A DNA stretch of 64,000 nucleotides, from assembly GCA_948976265.1 (NCBI GenBank), contig CARFUA010000006.1:40518-104517 (forward strand). The letters are read 5' to 3'. Position 1 is the stretch's first letter. Every line of letters starts with the position of its first letter. A program made the position numbers and the translations under genes. The notes under the pieces are model-generated. The model made no database searches and had not been told where the DNA came from. It saw only the letters and a program-made list of their open reading frames with translations. This document shows positions 45,648 through 55,664 of the stretch, in pieces. The stretch comes from an uncultured Clostridia bacterium (lineage in GTDB: Bacteria; Bacillota; Clostridia; TANB77; CAG-508).

Positions 45648-48600
45648 TTACCAACTATAACTTCCATCTTTCATTTCTGTCTTGCCATTTAATGTTTTCA
45701 CAATTTTAACTTGTTCAGGCTTGCTTAACGTATTTATATAACTTAATAATGCATTGTAATTATGTTTTTCAGCCTTCGTGTTCAAATTATATTCTGTCCC
45801 ATATAAATAAATTTTTGCAATTTTACTTATGTTTAGGCTTTCAATTGTATTAAATATCTTTTTCTTTTTTGTACCATCAATTGTTTTCCCACTTTTCGTT
45901 CCATCGTCTTCTTTGTCCGATTCTCTTTCTGATAGTATAAATTTCAAATAAGCGTCGATGCTATTACTCTTGTTAATATTTTTTAGGTTCTCGTATTTAT
46001 TTTTATTACTCTCACTAGCAACTACATTCACATACAATGCTTCTGTTTGCTCTTTGCTGTATTGGCTATCTACCAACACTTGCGTTGCTACATTATCCGT
46101 CAGTTTGCTTGACTCTTCTGATACTTTACCTTTCGCCTTCAATTCTTTCAATTTATCATTTGCTTTCACCTTATAATCCAAATACTGGTCAATAATTTTT
46201 TCAGATTTGTAATAATCTTTCAATTTTTCATACTGTGTCTGCTCTCCCTCATCTGCTTTTTCCATAATATAAGTTTTATAAATAGTCTCTTTCGCTTTTG
46301 TAGAATACTTTCCATTTGCTATAATCTTCATTTTCTCAACATCTTTTAATTGTACTGTATTGTCTTTTTCTGTTTTTTGCTTTTGATTTGTTTCAGCCAT
46401 TACTTTTAACTTATAGTCATAATAATTGTTCGTAGAAATTTCTTCTATCAATTTTCTTTGTTTCATCGCCTCTTCAGACTCAATATTTAATACTTCGTAC
46501 TTCGCTTTTTGGTTTGAATCACTTATAATCTCCGAAATCAACTCTACCTTTTCACTATCTGATAAGTCTTTGTATGCTGAATTTGCTAACAATTCATTAA
46601 TTGCTTTATCTGTATATTTTCCAGTTATTCTCTGATATCGTCCTTTTTGTTCAGCAGTCATAATTATTTTTTCACCTTTATAATTAATATAATTTGGTGC
46701 TGTAACAGGAAACGCTCTTGTTTCTCCTGTTTCCTCATAAAGACGATAAATTTCTTTTCCTGAAGCCGTTTCTTGTCCACGATTCATATTCGCAGGATTA
46801 AAAAATACATTAAAAGCAGTATTTTCTCCACCATATTTTTGAACCTCATTTCCCAAAGTATCAACTGCTGACGTCAAACTTTTACTTGCTATTGGAATTT
46901 TAGCAACAATACTGTTTACAGCACTTTTGATTGGTTTATCATATTCAAAAGTCGTTCTCTGTGTTCCATCCACCATATCGGCAATTTGTTTGCTAAACGT
47001 TGGAACTGCTCTTGCTGGTAAATCTAAAACTTGATTTATTACTCCAGAAACGACACCTTCTTTGTCATTTAAAACTTCATTAAGAGATTCTAAAAAAGAC
47101 TGTTCCAATATTACACTTCCTGCTGTATCTAAATTTCCAAGTACACTCTCCATTAAAGCAGTTGTTTTATTTTCCGAATTAACAATATTGGCAGTAATTG
47201 ATAAAGGTGCTGCTATTGGTTGTGCCCAATCATAAGTAAATGTCTTATTTCCAATCTTAATTGAATAACTGCTAACACCCAACAACTTTTCAATAAAATT
47301 CTTCTCATCTTTATCATCAGCCGAATCTCCAGTAGAAATCCCAGTTTTGGCTAGTCCATAACCTATTACATAAAGCAACGAACCAAACATTCCCTTACCA
47401 AAATTCTGGACAAATCGATGTTGAATTTGTGGTGTATATTGACCATTTTTTAAAGAATTTTTAAAAGTTCTTAAATCATTTACCAATGCATTTGCTAATC
47501 CTACTGGCGAATAATCAACAATTGCTTTTGTTAAATTCGCTGGTGTTTTAGCAAATGGAATTAAAATATCTCCCACTCCATAATCCATTCCAGCATTCAT
47601 TGCCTCACGTATTTTAAGAACTGTTTGCGTATATTTATTATCATCTTGCCACGTTCTTTGCAAGGCTTCCGTTGTTGCTATATCTATCATATCTTGTGTA
47701 ACCTCTGTTGTATGATTTAAAACTAATTGATTATTAATAGAATTAACAAAAGTTGCTTCATAAAATGGTCTATCTCCTGCATCCATTACAAAATTCAAAA
47801 AACTATCTACTCGATTCAAATTTCTCCCAATTATATTGTTATCCGAAAAACTTTTTCCGTTTGATACTTCAAAACGATTGCCTTCAATTTCTCGTGTATT
47901 AATACCTCTTCTAAAATCTTGATAAGATTCATAGAGACCTTTTCCAAATCCTTTCCCGAAGTTTTTTAAATTTGTCATTCCGGTCGTTCTTACACCTGTT
48001 TTTTGAGCAACTACCTTGTCTACAGCACTTGAAACCATATCACTTACTACATTAATTGGAGCAATTACAGCATTACCTAAGACATTTCTAACCTGTGTCT
48101 TTGGATTAAACAACATGGAAATTCTCATCCATGCTTTAATACTTTTTCCCATTGTAGAAGGAATTTTATCACAAACTATTTTCTGAATTTCTGCAATTTT
48201 CGCCTTTTTTTCATATTCATCTTTTAAACCAATCATTTCTTGCATATTATTCATAATCATTTCTGTTTCCTGTGGGTTCAAATCAAATTTATCTCTATTT
48301 TTTTCAATCCACTCTTTTGATTTTCCTTCCACCATTTTATTATATGCTTCACTTAATTCACTTTGAGCATAGTAAAACATTCCTTCTGGTGTCAATCTTG
48401 ACAAGATATTATATGCTTGAACTGTTTGTCCTGCTGTTGTTCCAATATCCCTCATTTTTTTTGCAATTTCAACAGCCCCTCTATAATCTCCATTATCTTG
48501 GTACTGTTTTAATAATATCCATCCTTTTGCCACATCTTCTGCATTTGCATTTTTGTTTTCTTTGCTAAACCAATTTAATGTACCGTCTTTTCCTTCTTTG

Positions 48601-51600
48601 CTTAAATTTTCATAAGCCTTTTCTAATGTTTCCTTATTGGTTATTCCTTGATAGTATTGTATATTTTCCTCTTTACTTAATTCTTTTCTTAAGTCTTCTT
48701 TTAAAAAATTACTATCTTCTGTTATATTTGGATAAAAGTTACTTTCTTTATTGCCTTTTTCATATTTTTTTGTTTTTAATTCTGGTGTAGTATTGGCTTC
48801 TTCTAAGGTTGTATTACCAATTTCTGTTGGATTTAATATTTTATTTCTTTTTACATTTTCACCTATTGGTGCAATGTTTTCTTGCATAGAAAAAGAACTC
48901 GAATGAGAGTTCTCTATCTTTCCACTATTTCCTTTGTTTTCAACATAACTTGTCTGTTCGTCGCTGTTGGATGTTCTTTTAGAAACTCCAACATCTCCTT
49001 CTGTTGTTCCTCTGTTATAAGATAGCTCATAGATTTCATGCAAGCTTCCTTCACTACTCCTGCGTCCCTCATCAATTTTATTATTTGTTTCTCCAATTCC
49101 GTTAGCATAATCTTCTCCTATCTCGTTTATTTTTTCTTTTTGGATTGTTTCGCTGTTTACACTTACATTCTCCCAACTATCAACCAACTTAACTGGAACA
49201 TTTTCAATTCCCAATTCATTTGCAATTTGTAATCTATGATTTCCATTTTCTATTCCATATGTTCCATCGTTTTTTCTATAAATTTCAATCGGTTCTGTAA
49301 TTCCATTTTCCTGAATACTTCTTCTTAAATCTAAAATTTGCTCATTGGTTCTATATCCGCCTCCATTATATAATGACATCAACTCTTTCGTGGAAATATT
49401 CTTTCTTTCACCTAATTTTAGATTATTATATCCTATTTCCTGACTATTTGCAAGGCTATTTTTTTCATTTAGGACTTGCTTTTTATTTCTTTTTACATTT
49501 TCACCTATTGGTGCAATATTTTCTCGCATAGAAAAAGAACTCTCTTTTGAGTTCTTATCATTTTTTGTTATATTTTCGTTTTGGACTTGCATTTTATTCT
49601 CGTTTTGTGGTATAATAGTATTAATAAGATTCGTATCACTGTTCGTTTCGGACGTTGTGTTTAGGGTTTCGGCATTAGACGCAGTGACAGAATCTATATA
49701 AGTAGGTTCGAGAACGAGCTGGCTCGTGGAGTTTTCCGCACCAGTTACCGAACCTACTTTTTCGTTTACTGGATAAACTCTTTCTAGCCTAAAGTGTCGT
49801 TCTTGTTTTCCACTACTTCCTTCTTGCATTCTTGTATCAAATTCTACAATATATGGTTTTTCATCTATATTGGCTTTCGACACATAATATTCATAATTAC
49901 TAAATTGTTCTCTTCCTTTTCTATCTATACTTTGTGTATCTAATAACTCTGCATTCTCAATTATTTTATCTAATTGTGAAAACACAGCAACATTTTCTTT
50001 TGCATAAGGTGTTTGTTCCTTGTTTCTTACCGTTTCTGATATACTTTTATGAATATCAGAATTAGTAACATAAATATCTTGATTATTATTTTTAAATACT
50101 GTTCGATTAATGCCTTTAAACAACTGTTTTGCTTTATTAAACAAAAAGCTTTGTTTTTGAGTTGAATAATTAATTGGAACATTCTTATTATTTAATATTG
50201 AAGTATCAATGTTTATACCTGTTTCAAAATTATCATTTAACTTTTGGATATAATTATCAACCGCTTCATTTATCCTATTTTGCTTTGAATTTTTTCCCAT
50301 ATTTACATTTTCAGGCATTCTATCTTCTATTTGGGTAATTTGTTCATTATCTTGTAAAACTTCGTTATTTTGCATACTATTTTTTTGTACACTATCAATA
50401 TTTTTCACCATTCGTTGCAATATATTATTCATCGTTGCCTGCGTCCCTATTTGCAATTGAGTTTCTACTACTTCCTTGCCTTCTATATTCATTAAATCTT
50501 GTACAGCACCTTCCAATTCTTTAACCGTTACATTTTCATTATTCATTAATTTATGATAAATATTTATAGAAGAAGCTACTCCATTTGTCGCACCAAACGA
50601 TATAAGTGAAGTCAATGCTCCATCAAATCCATCCGACAACATTCGTTTTCCTAAATCACTATAATCATAATCTCCTCCACTAGCCTTAGCCAGCATTTCT
50701 TGTAAAGGAACAGTCAATGCCTCCTGTGTAAAATTTTCAAACACATCTGCAAATAATCCTTTCGCAAATTCTCTCACACTCTTCGAAGGAATTAATCGAT
50801 TCGCTGTAATAAACTCCTCACTCGCACCTTCCCAAAATGCCATTGCTGTTGCAAATTTATTAGCACTTGATCCTGTCAATCCTCTTTCAATTGCATCATC
50901 ATAATAATCAGTATAAGCACTCTCGCTAAAAAATATTGTTCCAATCGCCTTTCCTAATCCACCATTACCAGTAAGAGCCGTTGCACCTAATGTCACCCCT
51001 GCCCCAATACCACTTTGAATAATACTTGGTTCAATTTCCAATAATTTTCTACTAAAATCATTACTAGCTTCACTAATATTATTTTGTATCACTTCATTTT
51101 GTTTATCAATATAACCTCTCAAATTTTGTCTCGTCTTTTCTATATTACTTGTTCTCAATCCATTTATTTCAGCATTCTGTCTATCCAACTGCTGTTTCAA
51201 TTCTCCAAAACTTCCCTGTTTATAATCTGTATATAAGCGATTCTCCTCCATTTTATCATTGCCATAACCTTGAGTTGCTTGTGTTAACAATGAATATGGG
51301 ATAGAAGCCCCCGTCTTTTTAACACTTGTAACTGCTGTACTTCCAAACAAATTCACATCATTTAAAACAGCATCTCCCCAGCCAATTTCTGTTTCACTTT
51401 GCTTTATTAATGGACTTTTAATACTCTTTAATTCATTACCTTTATTATTTAACTCATTCACTTTTGGTAAATTATAATTTAGTATATCACCTATACTACT
51501 ATTTTTATTATTCTTTTTCTCCATTTGTTGTAATAATAGTGGTACTGTTTTATCTGCTTTACCAACTGTATTTTCAACAGCACCTTTACTCTTATAATCT

Positions 51601-51896
51601 TCAGAAACTTTCTGTGCTGGCATTCGATTATTAAACTTTTCTGCAGTATTCAGTATTGTCCTAGTAAAATCTCCAAATTGATAACCATCCTTCAAGTTTC
51701 CTTTTGTTAATATATTCCTTGCCACTTGATTATTATTAACTACTGGCCCTGGTATAATTGTATTTTCTACTCTTTTATTCATCACAGGAGCAATCTGTCT
51801 ACTTGCTTGGCTATTCTGTAACACATCATTATCACTCTTAATCCTATCTATCGCCTGTGAAAATGCTTCCCTCTGTTTCTTATTTAAATTCGCCAT
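45648..51896 (-). CDS. Giant polyvalent phage protein (2082 residues) with ParB-like module
   Basis: A very large virion-associated protein, probably injected with DNA. Predicted hydrophobic segments lie near residues 305-325. A nuclease-like ParB/Srx module is visible around LYNGGGYRTNEQILDLR and IENGNHRLQIANELGIENVPVKLVD. A membrane-interacting region with ANLTKAIVDYSPVGLAN follows near residue 1450. A Lys/Asn-rich C terminus is linked to the rest by Ser-rich spacers. Two copies of FSMxENIAPIGENVKRNK mark domain borders. No in-frame CGG was found. Functions of most regions are unknown. Confidence 0.75.
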   Translation of the reverse strand: MANLNKKQREAFSQAIDRIKSDNDVLQNSQASRQIAPVMNKRVENTIIPGPVVNNNQVARNILTKGNLKDGYQFGDFTRTILNTAEKFNNRMPAQKVSEDYKSKGAVENTVGKADKTVPLLLQQMEKKNNKNSSIGDILNYNLPKVNELNNKGNELKSIKSPLIKQSETEIGWGDAVLNDVNLFGSTAVTSVKKTGASIPYSLLTQATQGYGNDKMEENRLYTDYKQGSFGELKQQLDRQNAEINGLRTSNIEKTRQNLRGYIDKQNEVIQNNISEASNDFSRKLLEIEPSIIQSGIGAGVTLGATALTGNGGLGKAIGTIFFSESAYTDYYDDAIERGLTGSSANKFATAMAFWEGASEEFITANRLIPSKSVREFAKGLFADVFENFTQEALTVPLQEMLAKASGGDYDYSDLGKRMLSDGFDGALTSLISFGATNGVASSINIYHKLMNNENVTVKELEGAVQDLMNIEGKEVVETQLQIGTQATMNNILQRMVKNIDSVQKNSMQNNEVLQDNEQITQIEDRMPENVNMGKNSKQNRINEAVDNYIQKLNDNFETGINIDTSILNNKNVPINYSTQKQSFLFNKAKQLFKGINRTVFKNNNQDIYVTNSDIHKSISETVRNKEQTPYAKENVAVFSQLDKIIENAELLDTQSIDRKGREQFSNYEYYVSKANIDEKPYIVEFDTRMQEGSSGKQERHFRLERVYPVNEKVGSVTGAENSTSQLVLEPTYIDSVTASNAETLNTTSETNSDTNLINTIIPQNENKMQVQNENITKNDKNSKESSFSMRENIAPIGENVKRNKKQVLNEKNSLANSQEIGYNNLKLGERKNISTKELMSLYNGGGYRTNEQILDLRRSIQENGITEPIEIYRKNDGTYGIENGNHRLQIANELGIENVPVKLVDSWENVSVNSETIQKEKINEIGEDYANGIGETNNKIDEGRRSSEGSLHEIYELSYNRGTTEGDVGVSKRTSNSDEQTSYVENKGNSGKIENSHSSSFSMQENIAPIGENVKRNKILNPTEIGNTTLEEANTTPELKTKKYEKGNKESNFYPNITEDSNFLKEDLRKELSKEENIQYYQGITNKETLEKAYENLSKEGKDGTLNWFSKENKNANAEDVAKGWILLKQYQDNGDYRGAVEIAKKMRDIGTTAGQTVQAYNILSRLTPEGMFYYAQSELSEAYNKMVEGKSKEWIEKNRDKFDLNPQETEMIMNNMQEMIGLKDEYEKKAKIAEIQKIVCDKIPSTMGKSIKAWMRISMLFNPKTQVRNVLGNAVIAPINVVSDMVSSAVDKVVAQKTGVRTTGMTNLKNFGKGFGKGLYESYQDFRRGINTREIEGNRFEVSNGKSFSDNNIIGRNLNRVDSFLNFVMDAGDRPFYEATFVNSINNQLVLNHTTEVTQDMIDIATTEALQRTWQDDNKYTQTVLKIREAMNAGMDYGVGDILIPFAKTPANLTKAIVDYSPVGLANALVNDLRTFKNSLKNGQYTPQIQHRFVQNFGKGMFGSLLYVIGYGLAKTGISTGDSADDKDEKNFIEKLLGVSSYSIKIGNKTFTYDWAQPIAAPLSITANIVNSENKTTALMESVLGNLDTAGSVILEQSFLESLNEVLNDKEGVVSGVINQVLDLPARAVPTFSKQIADMVDGTQRTTFEYDKPIKSAVNSIVAKIPIASKSLTSAVDTLGNEVQKYGGENTAFNVFFNPANMNRGQETASGKEIYRLYEETGETRAFPVTAPNYINYKGEKIIMTAEQKGRYQRITGKYTDKAINELLANSAYKDLSDSEKVELISEIISDSNQKAKYEVLNIESEEAMKQRKLIEEISTNNYYDYKLKVMAETNQKQKTEKDNTVQLKDVEKMKIIANGKYSTKAKETIYKTYIMEKADEGEQTQYEKLKDYYKSEKIIDQYLDYKVKANDKLKELKAKGKVSEESSKLTDNVATQVLVDSQYSKEQTEALYVNVVASESNKNKYENLKNINKSNSIDAYLKFILSERESDKEDDGTKSGKTIDGTKKKKIFNTIESLNISKIAKIYLYGTEYNLNTKAEKHNYNALLSYINTLSKPEQVKIVKTLNGKTEMKDGSYSW
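48840..48893 (-). repeat. Domain-border repeat, copy 2
   Basis: It encodes FSMQENIAPIGENVKRNK inside the polyvalent gene. A hairpin with a T run lies directly before it. The other copy is at 49483-49534. Confidence 0.75.
48894..48913 (-). terminator. Terminator-like hairpin inside the polyvalent gene, copy 2
   Basis: On the minus strand AGAACTC pairs with GAGTTCT around six bases, followed by TTTTTC. It directly follows the stop codon of the nested small frame (48914-49108). Confidence 0.65.
48914..49108 (-). CDS. Nested small protein in another frame of the polyvalent gene
   Basis: 64 residues, MLTELEKQIIKLMRDAGVVKE then AHMKS-type helices and FLKEHPTATNRQVMLKTKEIVER. The sequence looks like a normal helical phage protein, unlike the low-complexity linker encoded by the large frame here. 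A GGAGAAG site lies seven bases before its ATG, and a terminator-like hairpin follows its stop. It suggests an older free-standing gene later overprinted by the large frame. Whether both are expressed is open. Confidence 0.5.
   Translation of the reverse strand: MLTELEKQIIKLMRDAGVVKEACMKSMSYLITEEQQKEMLEFLKEHPTATNRQVMLKTKEIVER
49483..49534 (-). repeat. Domain-border repeat, copy 1
   Basis: It encodes FSMRENIAPIGENVKRNK in the polyvalent gene, nearly identical to copy 2 at 48840-48893, again with a preceding hairpin. Confidence 0.75.
49535..49556 (-). terminator. Terminator-like hairpin inside the polyvalent gene, copy 1
   Basis: AAGAACTC pairs with GAGTTCTT around a six-base loop and is followed by T residues on the coding strand. 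It sits within the coding frame at the border of two domains. Confidence 0.65.
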
Positions 51897-51905
51897 AATA
51901 CACCT

Positions 51906-52941
51906 CTACAATCCCAATCTTGATTTAATTTCATCTAACTCCTCTGACGAAATATTTCCTGTCTTATACTCCTTATTCAAATACGAAATCGCTAATTGAG
52001 TCCCCTGTCCCGTTTTTAGAAACTTATTCAAATTATTTAAAACACCTGATATCTTATCCTCATTCTTTGTACTTGCCCCATTTTCCTTACCTTCCGTCAA
52101 ACTAGCTCCCTTTTCAGCACTAGAGCCACCATCCGAAAAATTCGTTGTCTTCTTCGAGCCTCCCGATGAACTCTTAGCACCACCTGACCTCTTCGACAAC
52201 GCATACTGTGCCTGCCACTGCTTATCCGCCACTGCATCTCTTTCCTTCTGATAAGCCATCGACTCATTATACTGCCTCACCTGTTCATCAAACGCTCTTT
52301 CTGTATTCAATTGATTCACCACATCTTGATACCTCGTATAATAACTATTATCCACATCCAATTCCGCATTCAACTTACTCGTAAGAAGCGTATTCTTATA
52401 CTGAAATCCTTCCAAAGCAAGCTCCAACTGTTTCTGTAAAGAATTAAAAGCAATCTCCGCCAAAACACTACTATTCGCAAGTTCCGCCTGCGTAATCTGA
52501 TTATTATAATTCTGCACCGCTTGAGTGTAACTCTCCCTTGCCACCGCATAACGATTTTGGTACGTATTATACATATTCACCTTAGAACTCTCACTATATC
52601 CAGAACCAGAAAGTCCTGCCGACGCCATTTGTTCGCTATTTACTCCATAAGCATTTGTTTGCTTTGCATAATCCGCATACGACGCCTTTTGCTCTTTTAA
52701 ATAATCCTTTTCAGCCTGTTCCTTATTTTGATTAATTTCCTTGATTGTCTGGTCAGTTCTTGCCTGCTGTAACTCAGTCTGTTTTGCTTCATAATCTTTT
52801 GTTGCCTGTTTCAAGTCATTATAATACGAATCCGTATTCCCAATCATCCCATTATAAGTATCCGAAACCTTATCCATCATCGCTTGTCTCTGCACCTCAA
52901 CCCCGAGCAAAACGCTCATCATTATAATCAATCGAACTCAT
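51906..52941 (-). CDS. Phage internal/ejection protein, with CGG +1 shift near its start
   Basis: 344 residues when recoded, mostly long Gln/Ala-rich helices (for example TKDYEAKQTELQQARTDQTI), like internal ejection proteins of short-tailed phages, followed by a Ser/Gly-rich tail. The ATG at 52941 has AGGAG at ideal spacing and reads MSSIDYNDERFA, then CGG. Skipping C gives GVEVQRQAMMDKVSDTYNGM. The alternative start MSVLLG in the main frame lacks a ribosome site. It is the ninth CGG shift in the window. Confidence 0.75.
52903..52905 (-). other. CGG +1 recoding site in the ejection protein
   Basis: GCT CGG GGT TGA becomes GCT GGG GTT GAG after C is skipped. The short upstream frame has 12 codons before the CGG and would stop two codons after it. 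Confidence 0.72.
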
Positions 52942-52954
52942 TCATTACTCCTTC

Positions 52955-54664
52955 CTATCTCTTCACCACATTTCCAATATAAGCCTCCAACGTACACGAA
53001 TATAATGCAAAAGGTAACTTCGACTCAAACCTCAAACTCACACTCTTAAACTTCTTCGCCTTAATTCTTGGTTTAAAATATCCCTTTCCCTTCGTATTAT
53101 AAGTTCCAACCTTAGCAAAACTCTCATTATCTCTTCTGGCTAACAACGTAATTTTTTCTCCCTCACAATCAACCACAGTCCCCTTCTTATTCGTCGTCTT
53201 CCACATCTGCGGATAATTCATTTCATCCGCCATCGTACACCAAAAAGACACAATCTCTCTATCCTCTGCATGATTTGTCAACGAAAAAACTTTATTCTCA
53301 CTACATAAAAAAAGCACTCCCTCTTTTACCAAAGCACTTGAAATCCTTTCCTCTAATTCCCAATAAAACCATTCATACTCCCAATGGTCATTTAGCGTAT
53401 ACTTTCCCCTCGAATCCGCTAAATATATCTTGTTACCAATAATTACTAACAAATAGCCTTCCCATTCTACCAATATCAAATCACTATAATTTATTTCATT
53501 CAACAATCGACTATCCACCAAAGAACTTCGATGTACAACCACCTGCTCTGTCGTCACATCACCAGAAATACTCTCCATACCACGAGAACTAAAAAAACAT
53601 ATATCATCATTAAAATTAATTCCCATTGCCACACAACCCGTCGAAATACTAGAATGCGTACTCGGATAAATCTTTCCATACTCACTATCCACAACAGGGT
53701 TATGATAAAATATCGTCGTATTCGACTGCGAAGGCTCCTTCATCACCCACAAACTATTATTTCCAGCCACCAAAGCCTTAATCCTCGAATCCTCTATCCC
53801 CTCCGTATAATAATCCAAATCACTACAATAGCACGGATTATCCAACGAACAATGCCACAACATATTTGGAAACTCTGGATTTCCAGCAAAAAACACACGA
53901 TTATCAAAAACCTCTACCAACTTGCACCCTTCAATTCTCTCTCGATAACCCTCTATCGTTTTTTGAAACTGTATCACCACATTATCCTGCCCATCCGTCA
54001 TCGGCTTTTCTGGTGCTGTAGCAAACACAACCTTTCCACTTTGCGAATATGCCGTAAAACCACTCTTCAATTCAGAACCATTCATCCAAACTCGAACCTT
54101 CGAATCTTCATCAAAACTCTCCACATCAAGAAAATACTCTGTCGACTTCCCATCACCACAAAACTGATTTTTTCGAAATCCAGTCAGCAAATTAACATCT
54201 TCATAAACCTTTCCATTTCCCTTTGGACTCTTACCAATTGTCGTTGTTGGAATATATCCCACAACCTCTTCGACTTTTTCACCATCATACACCAAATACT
54301 TTTTTCCATCTTTAATATAAAGCAATCCCTTAAAAATAAAAAACGTACTCTTTTCATCAAGCAAATCTTCAAAAATCACTTTTTCATCATCATACAATCT
54401 CTTACCTGAATGAACCATTCTATGCCCATGATAAAAATACATTCCATTAATTCTTTCATCGTACTCTTTCACAAACTCTCTGCAAGGTCTTGTCTCCACA
54501 CATAATCCATTACTTCCCTTATAATTCTTCCACATATTCAAAGCCTCTGGAGAACGATATTTTAAAACTTCGTCTTTTCGATTGCTAAAATCAACTCCAC
54601 GAAATCCTTTATATTCTTGAAAAATCAAACCACCACTTGCTTGACTACTCAATGTAGAACTCAT
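52955..54664 (-). CDS. Tail nozzle/stopper-like beta-propeller protein
   Basis: 569 residues rich in short beta-strands and Gly/Asp turns, with repeated patterns such as YYTEGIEDSRIKALVAGNN and NKIYLADSRGKYTLND. Placed next to the adaptor gene, it matches the nozzle (gp10-like) protein of short-tailed phages. The start follows an N-terminal FQEYKGFRGVDFSNR, typical of such proteins. No in-frame CGG was found. Confidence 0.75.
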   Translation of the reverse strand: MSSTLSSQASGGLIFQEYKGFRGVDFSNRKDEVLKYRSPEALNMWKNYKGSNGLCVETRPCREFVKEYDERINGMYFYHGHRMVHSGKRLYDDEKVIFEDLLDEKSTFFIFKGLLYIKDGKKYLVYDGEKVEEVVGYIPTTTIGKSPKGNGKVYEDVNLLTGFRKNQFCGDGKSTEYFLDVESFDEDSKVRVWMNGSELKSGFTAYSQSGKVVFATAPEKPMTDGQDNVVIQFQKTIEGYRERIEGCKLVEVFDNRVFFAGNPEFPNMLWHCSLDNPCYCSDLDYYTEGIEDSRIKALVAGNNSLWVMKEPSQSNTTIFYHNPVVDSEYGKIYPSTHSSISTGCVAMGINFNDDICFFSSRGMESISGDVTTEQVVVHRSSLVDSRLLNEINYSDLILVEWEGYLLVIIGNKIYLADSRGKYTLNDHWEYEWFYWELEERISSALVKEGVLFLCSENKVFSLTNHAEDREIVSFWCTMADEMNYPQMWKTTNKKGTVVDCEGEKITLLARRDNESFAKVGTYNTKGKGYFKPRIKAKKFKSVSLRFESKLPFALYSCTLEAYIGNVVKR

Positions 54665-55218
54665 ACTCTAATTCCCCCATCTATAAACAAACTGCCCATC
54701 GCCCTTCTTGGGTCCAAACGCTGTAGCATTTGTTCATATCTTTCCGAATACAATTTTCCATAATTTGCCGAAACATCCGCTTTTAGTAAATCTCCTGCCA
54801 CACCATAAACCATTGCCTCCAAACACTCGTTATCCAATTCAAATACATAATCATCATCTGTCTCTTCATTAATCTGAACAGGATACTTATAATAAAAAAT
54901 ATGTGCCTTTCCTTCTGTGGAAAACACTATTTTTTTCCCATCAACTTGAGATTCTACTCCTCGAATAATATTAATTTGGTACAGTTTTTTATCAACATCC
55001 TTCAAATCTACCATGTGAAAATCTTCGCCATCTTCAAATTCAACCTCCATTGTCATATAAGCATCTATTTTCTTTATCCTTGCTACTTCATTCATAATCG
55101 TATTTATTACACTATTCATTTTAGCCGACAAATCCTGATCATCTGTCAAATCCTCTGCATTTTCATTATACTCTTCAATCAACTGATAAACTTTACCCTT
55201 AAATTCTTCTAAGGTCAT
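54661..55218 (-). CDS. Head-tail adaptor-like protein
   Basis: 185 residues, mostly helical at the N terminus (FKGKVYQLIEEYNENAEDL) with a beta-rich centre. Size and position between capsid and nozzle genes match gp4/TTPA-like adaptors. It overlaps the nozzle gene by four bases. Confidence 0.7.
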   Translation of the reverse strand: MTLEEFKGKVYQLIEEYNENAEDLTDDQDLSAKMNSVINTIMNEVARIKKIDAYMTMEVEFEDGEDFHMVDLKDVDKKLYQINIIRGVESQVDGKKIVFSTEGKAHIFYYKYPVQINEETDDDYVFELDNECLEAMVYGVAGDLLKADVSANYGKLYSERYEQMLQRLDPRRAMGSLFIDGGIRV

Positions 55219-55221
55219 ACT

Positions 55222-55557
55222 CTACTCCTTTATCTTATCAATTTGCTTTCTTAAAAAATCAAGTTCGCTAAAAGCTTCATCAATTGTTCCAATTGGTATA
55301 TCTCTTGGCAAAAAATATCCTCTTTTTTCTTCTTCTAGTAACAAAATATCTCCTTCTTTCAAATTTACTTTAAGGTGTACTGTGCTTTCAAATTCTTCAG
55401 TTTCCTGAACCATTTTAGATGTAAATATTAAATTTTCTATTTTTTGTTCTACAAAATCGTTTTTAAATTCTAACTTTGTTTTTTGTTTAACCTTTACTCC
55501 GTAATAACACTTTGTATCTGGTAATATTACATATACTTGTTTCTTACTCATTTTCAT
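55222..55557 (-). CDS. Uncharacterised virion-region protein
   Basis: 111 residues, beta-rich, with YVILPDTKCYYGVKVKQKT and a helical C terminus. The gene follows the capsid gene and terminator on the same strand, after AAAGGAG. It may be a head-decoration or connector protein. Confidence 0.55.
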   Translation of the reverse strand: MKMSKKQVYVILPDTKCYYGVKVKQKTKLEFKNDFVEQKIENLIFTSKMVQETEEFESTVHLKVNLKEGDILLLEEEKRGYFLPRDIPIGTIDEAFSELDFLRKQIDKIKE

Positions 55558-55576
55558 TCTCCTTTATAATAATTTA

Positions 55577-55611
55577 CCATCTCTGGATTCGAACCAGATT
55601 CTCCTTTATGG
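55577..55611 (-). other. tRNA T-arm-like hairpin upstream of the connector gene
   Basis: On the minus strand TCTGG-TTCGAAT-CCAGA forms a five-pair T-arm with the conserved TTCGAAT loop. The words CCAT and ATGG around it can pair as an outer stem. No anticodon arm is present. It may be a tRNA remnant or an RNA that mimics tRNA. Confidence 0.5.
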
Positions 55612-55616
55612 CATAT

Positions 55617-55641
55617 AAAAAGAGAGGTTTAACCTCTCTTT
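55617..55641 (-). terminator. Terminator after the major capsid gene
   Basis: AAAGAGAGGTT pairs with AACCTCTCTTT with T residues following. It separates the abundant capsid transcript from the connector genes. Confidence 0.85.
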
Positions 55642-55664
55642 GGTTATTATGTAGAACTTGTTGT

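Noticed and set aside
53531..54409. Long plus-strand frame opposite the nozzle gene
   Set aside because: It is antisense to a clear structural gene; its Ile/His/Thr-rich product is a shadow caused by codon bias.
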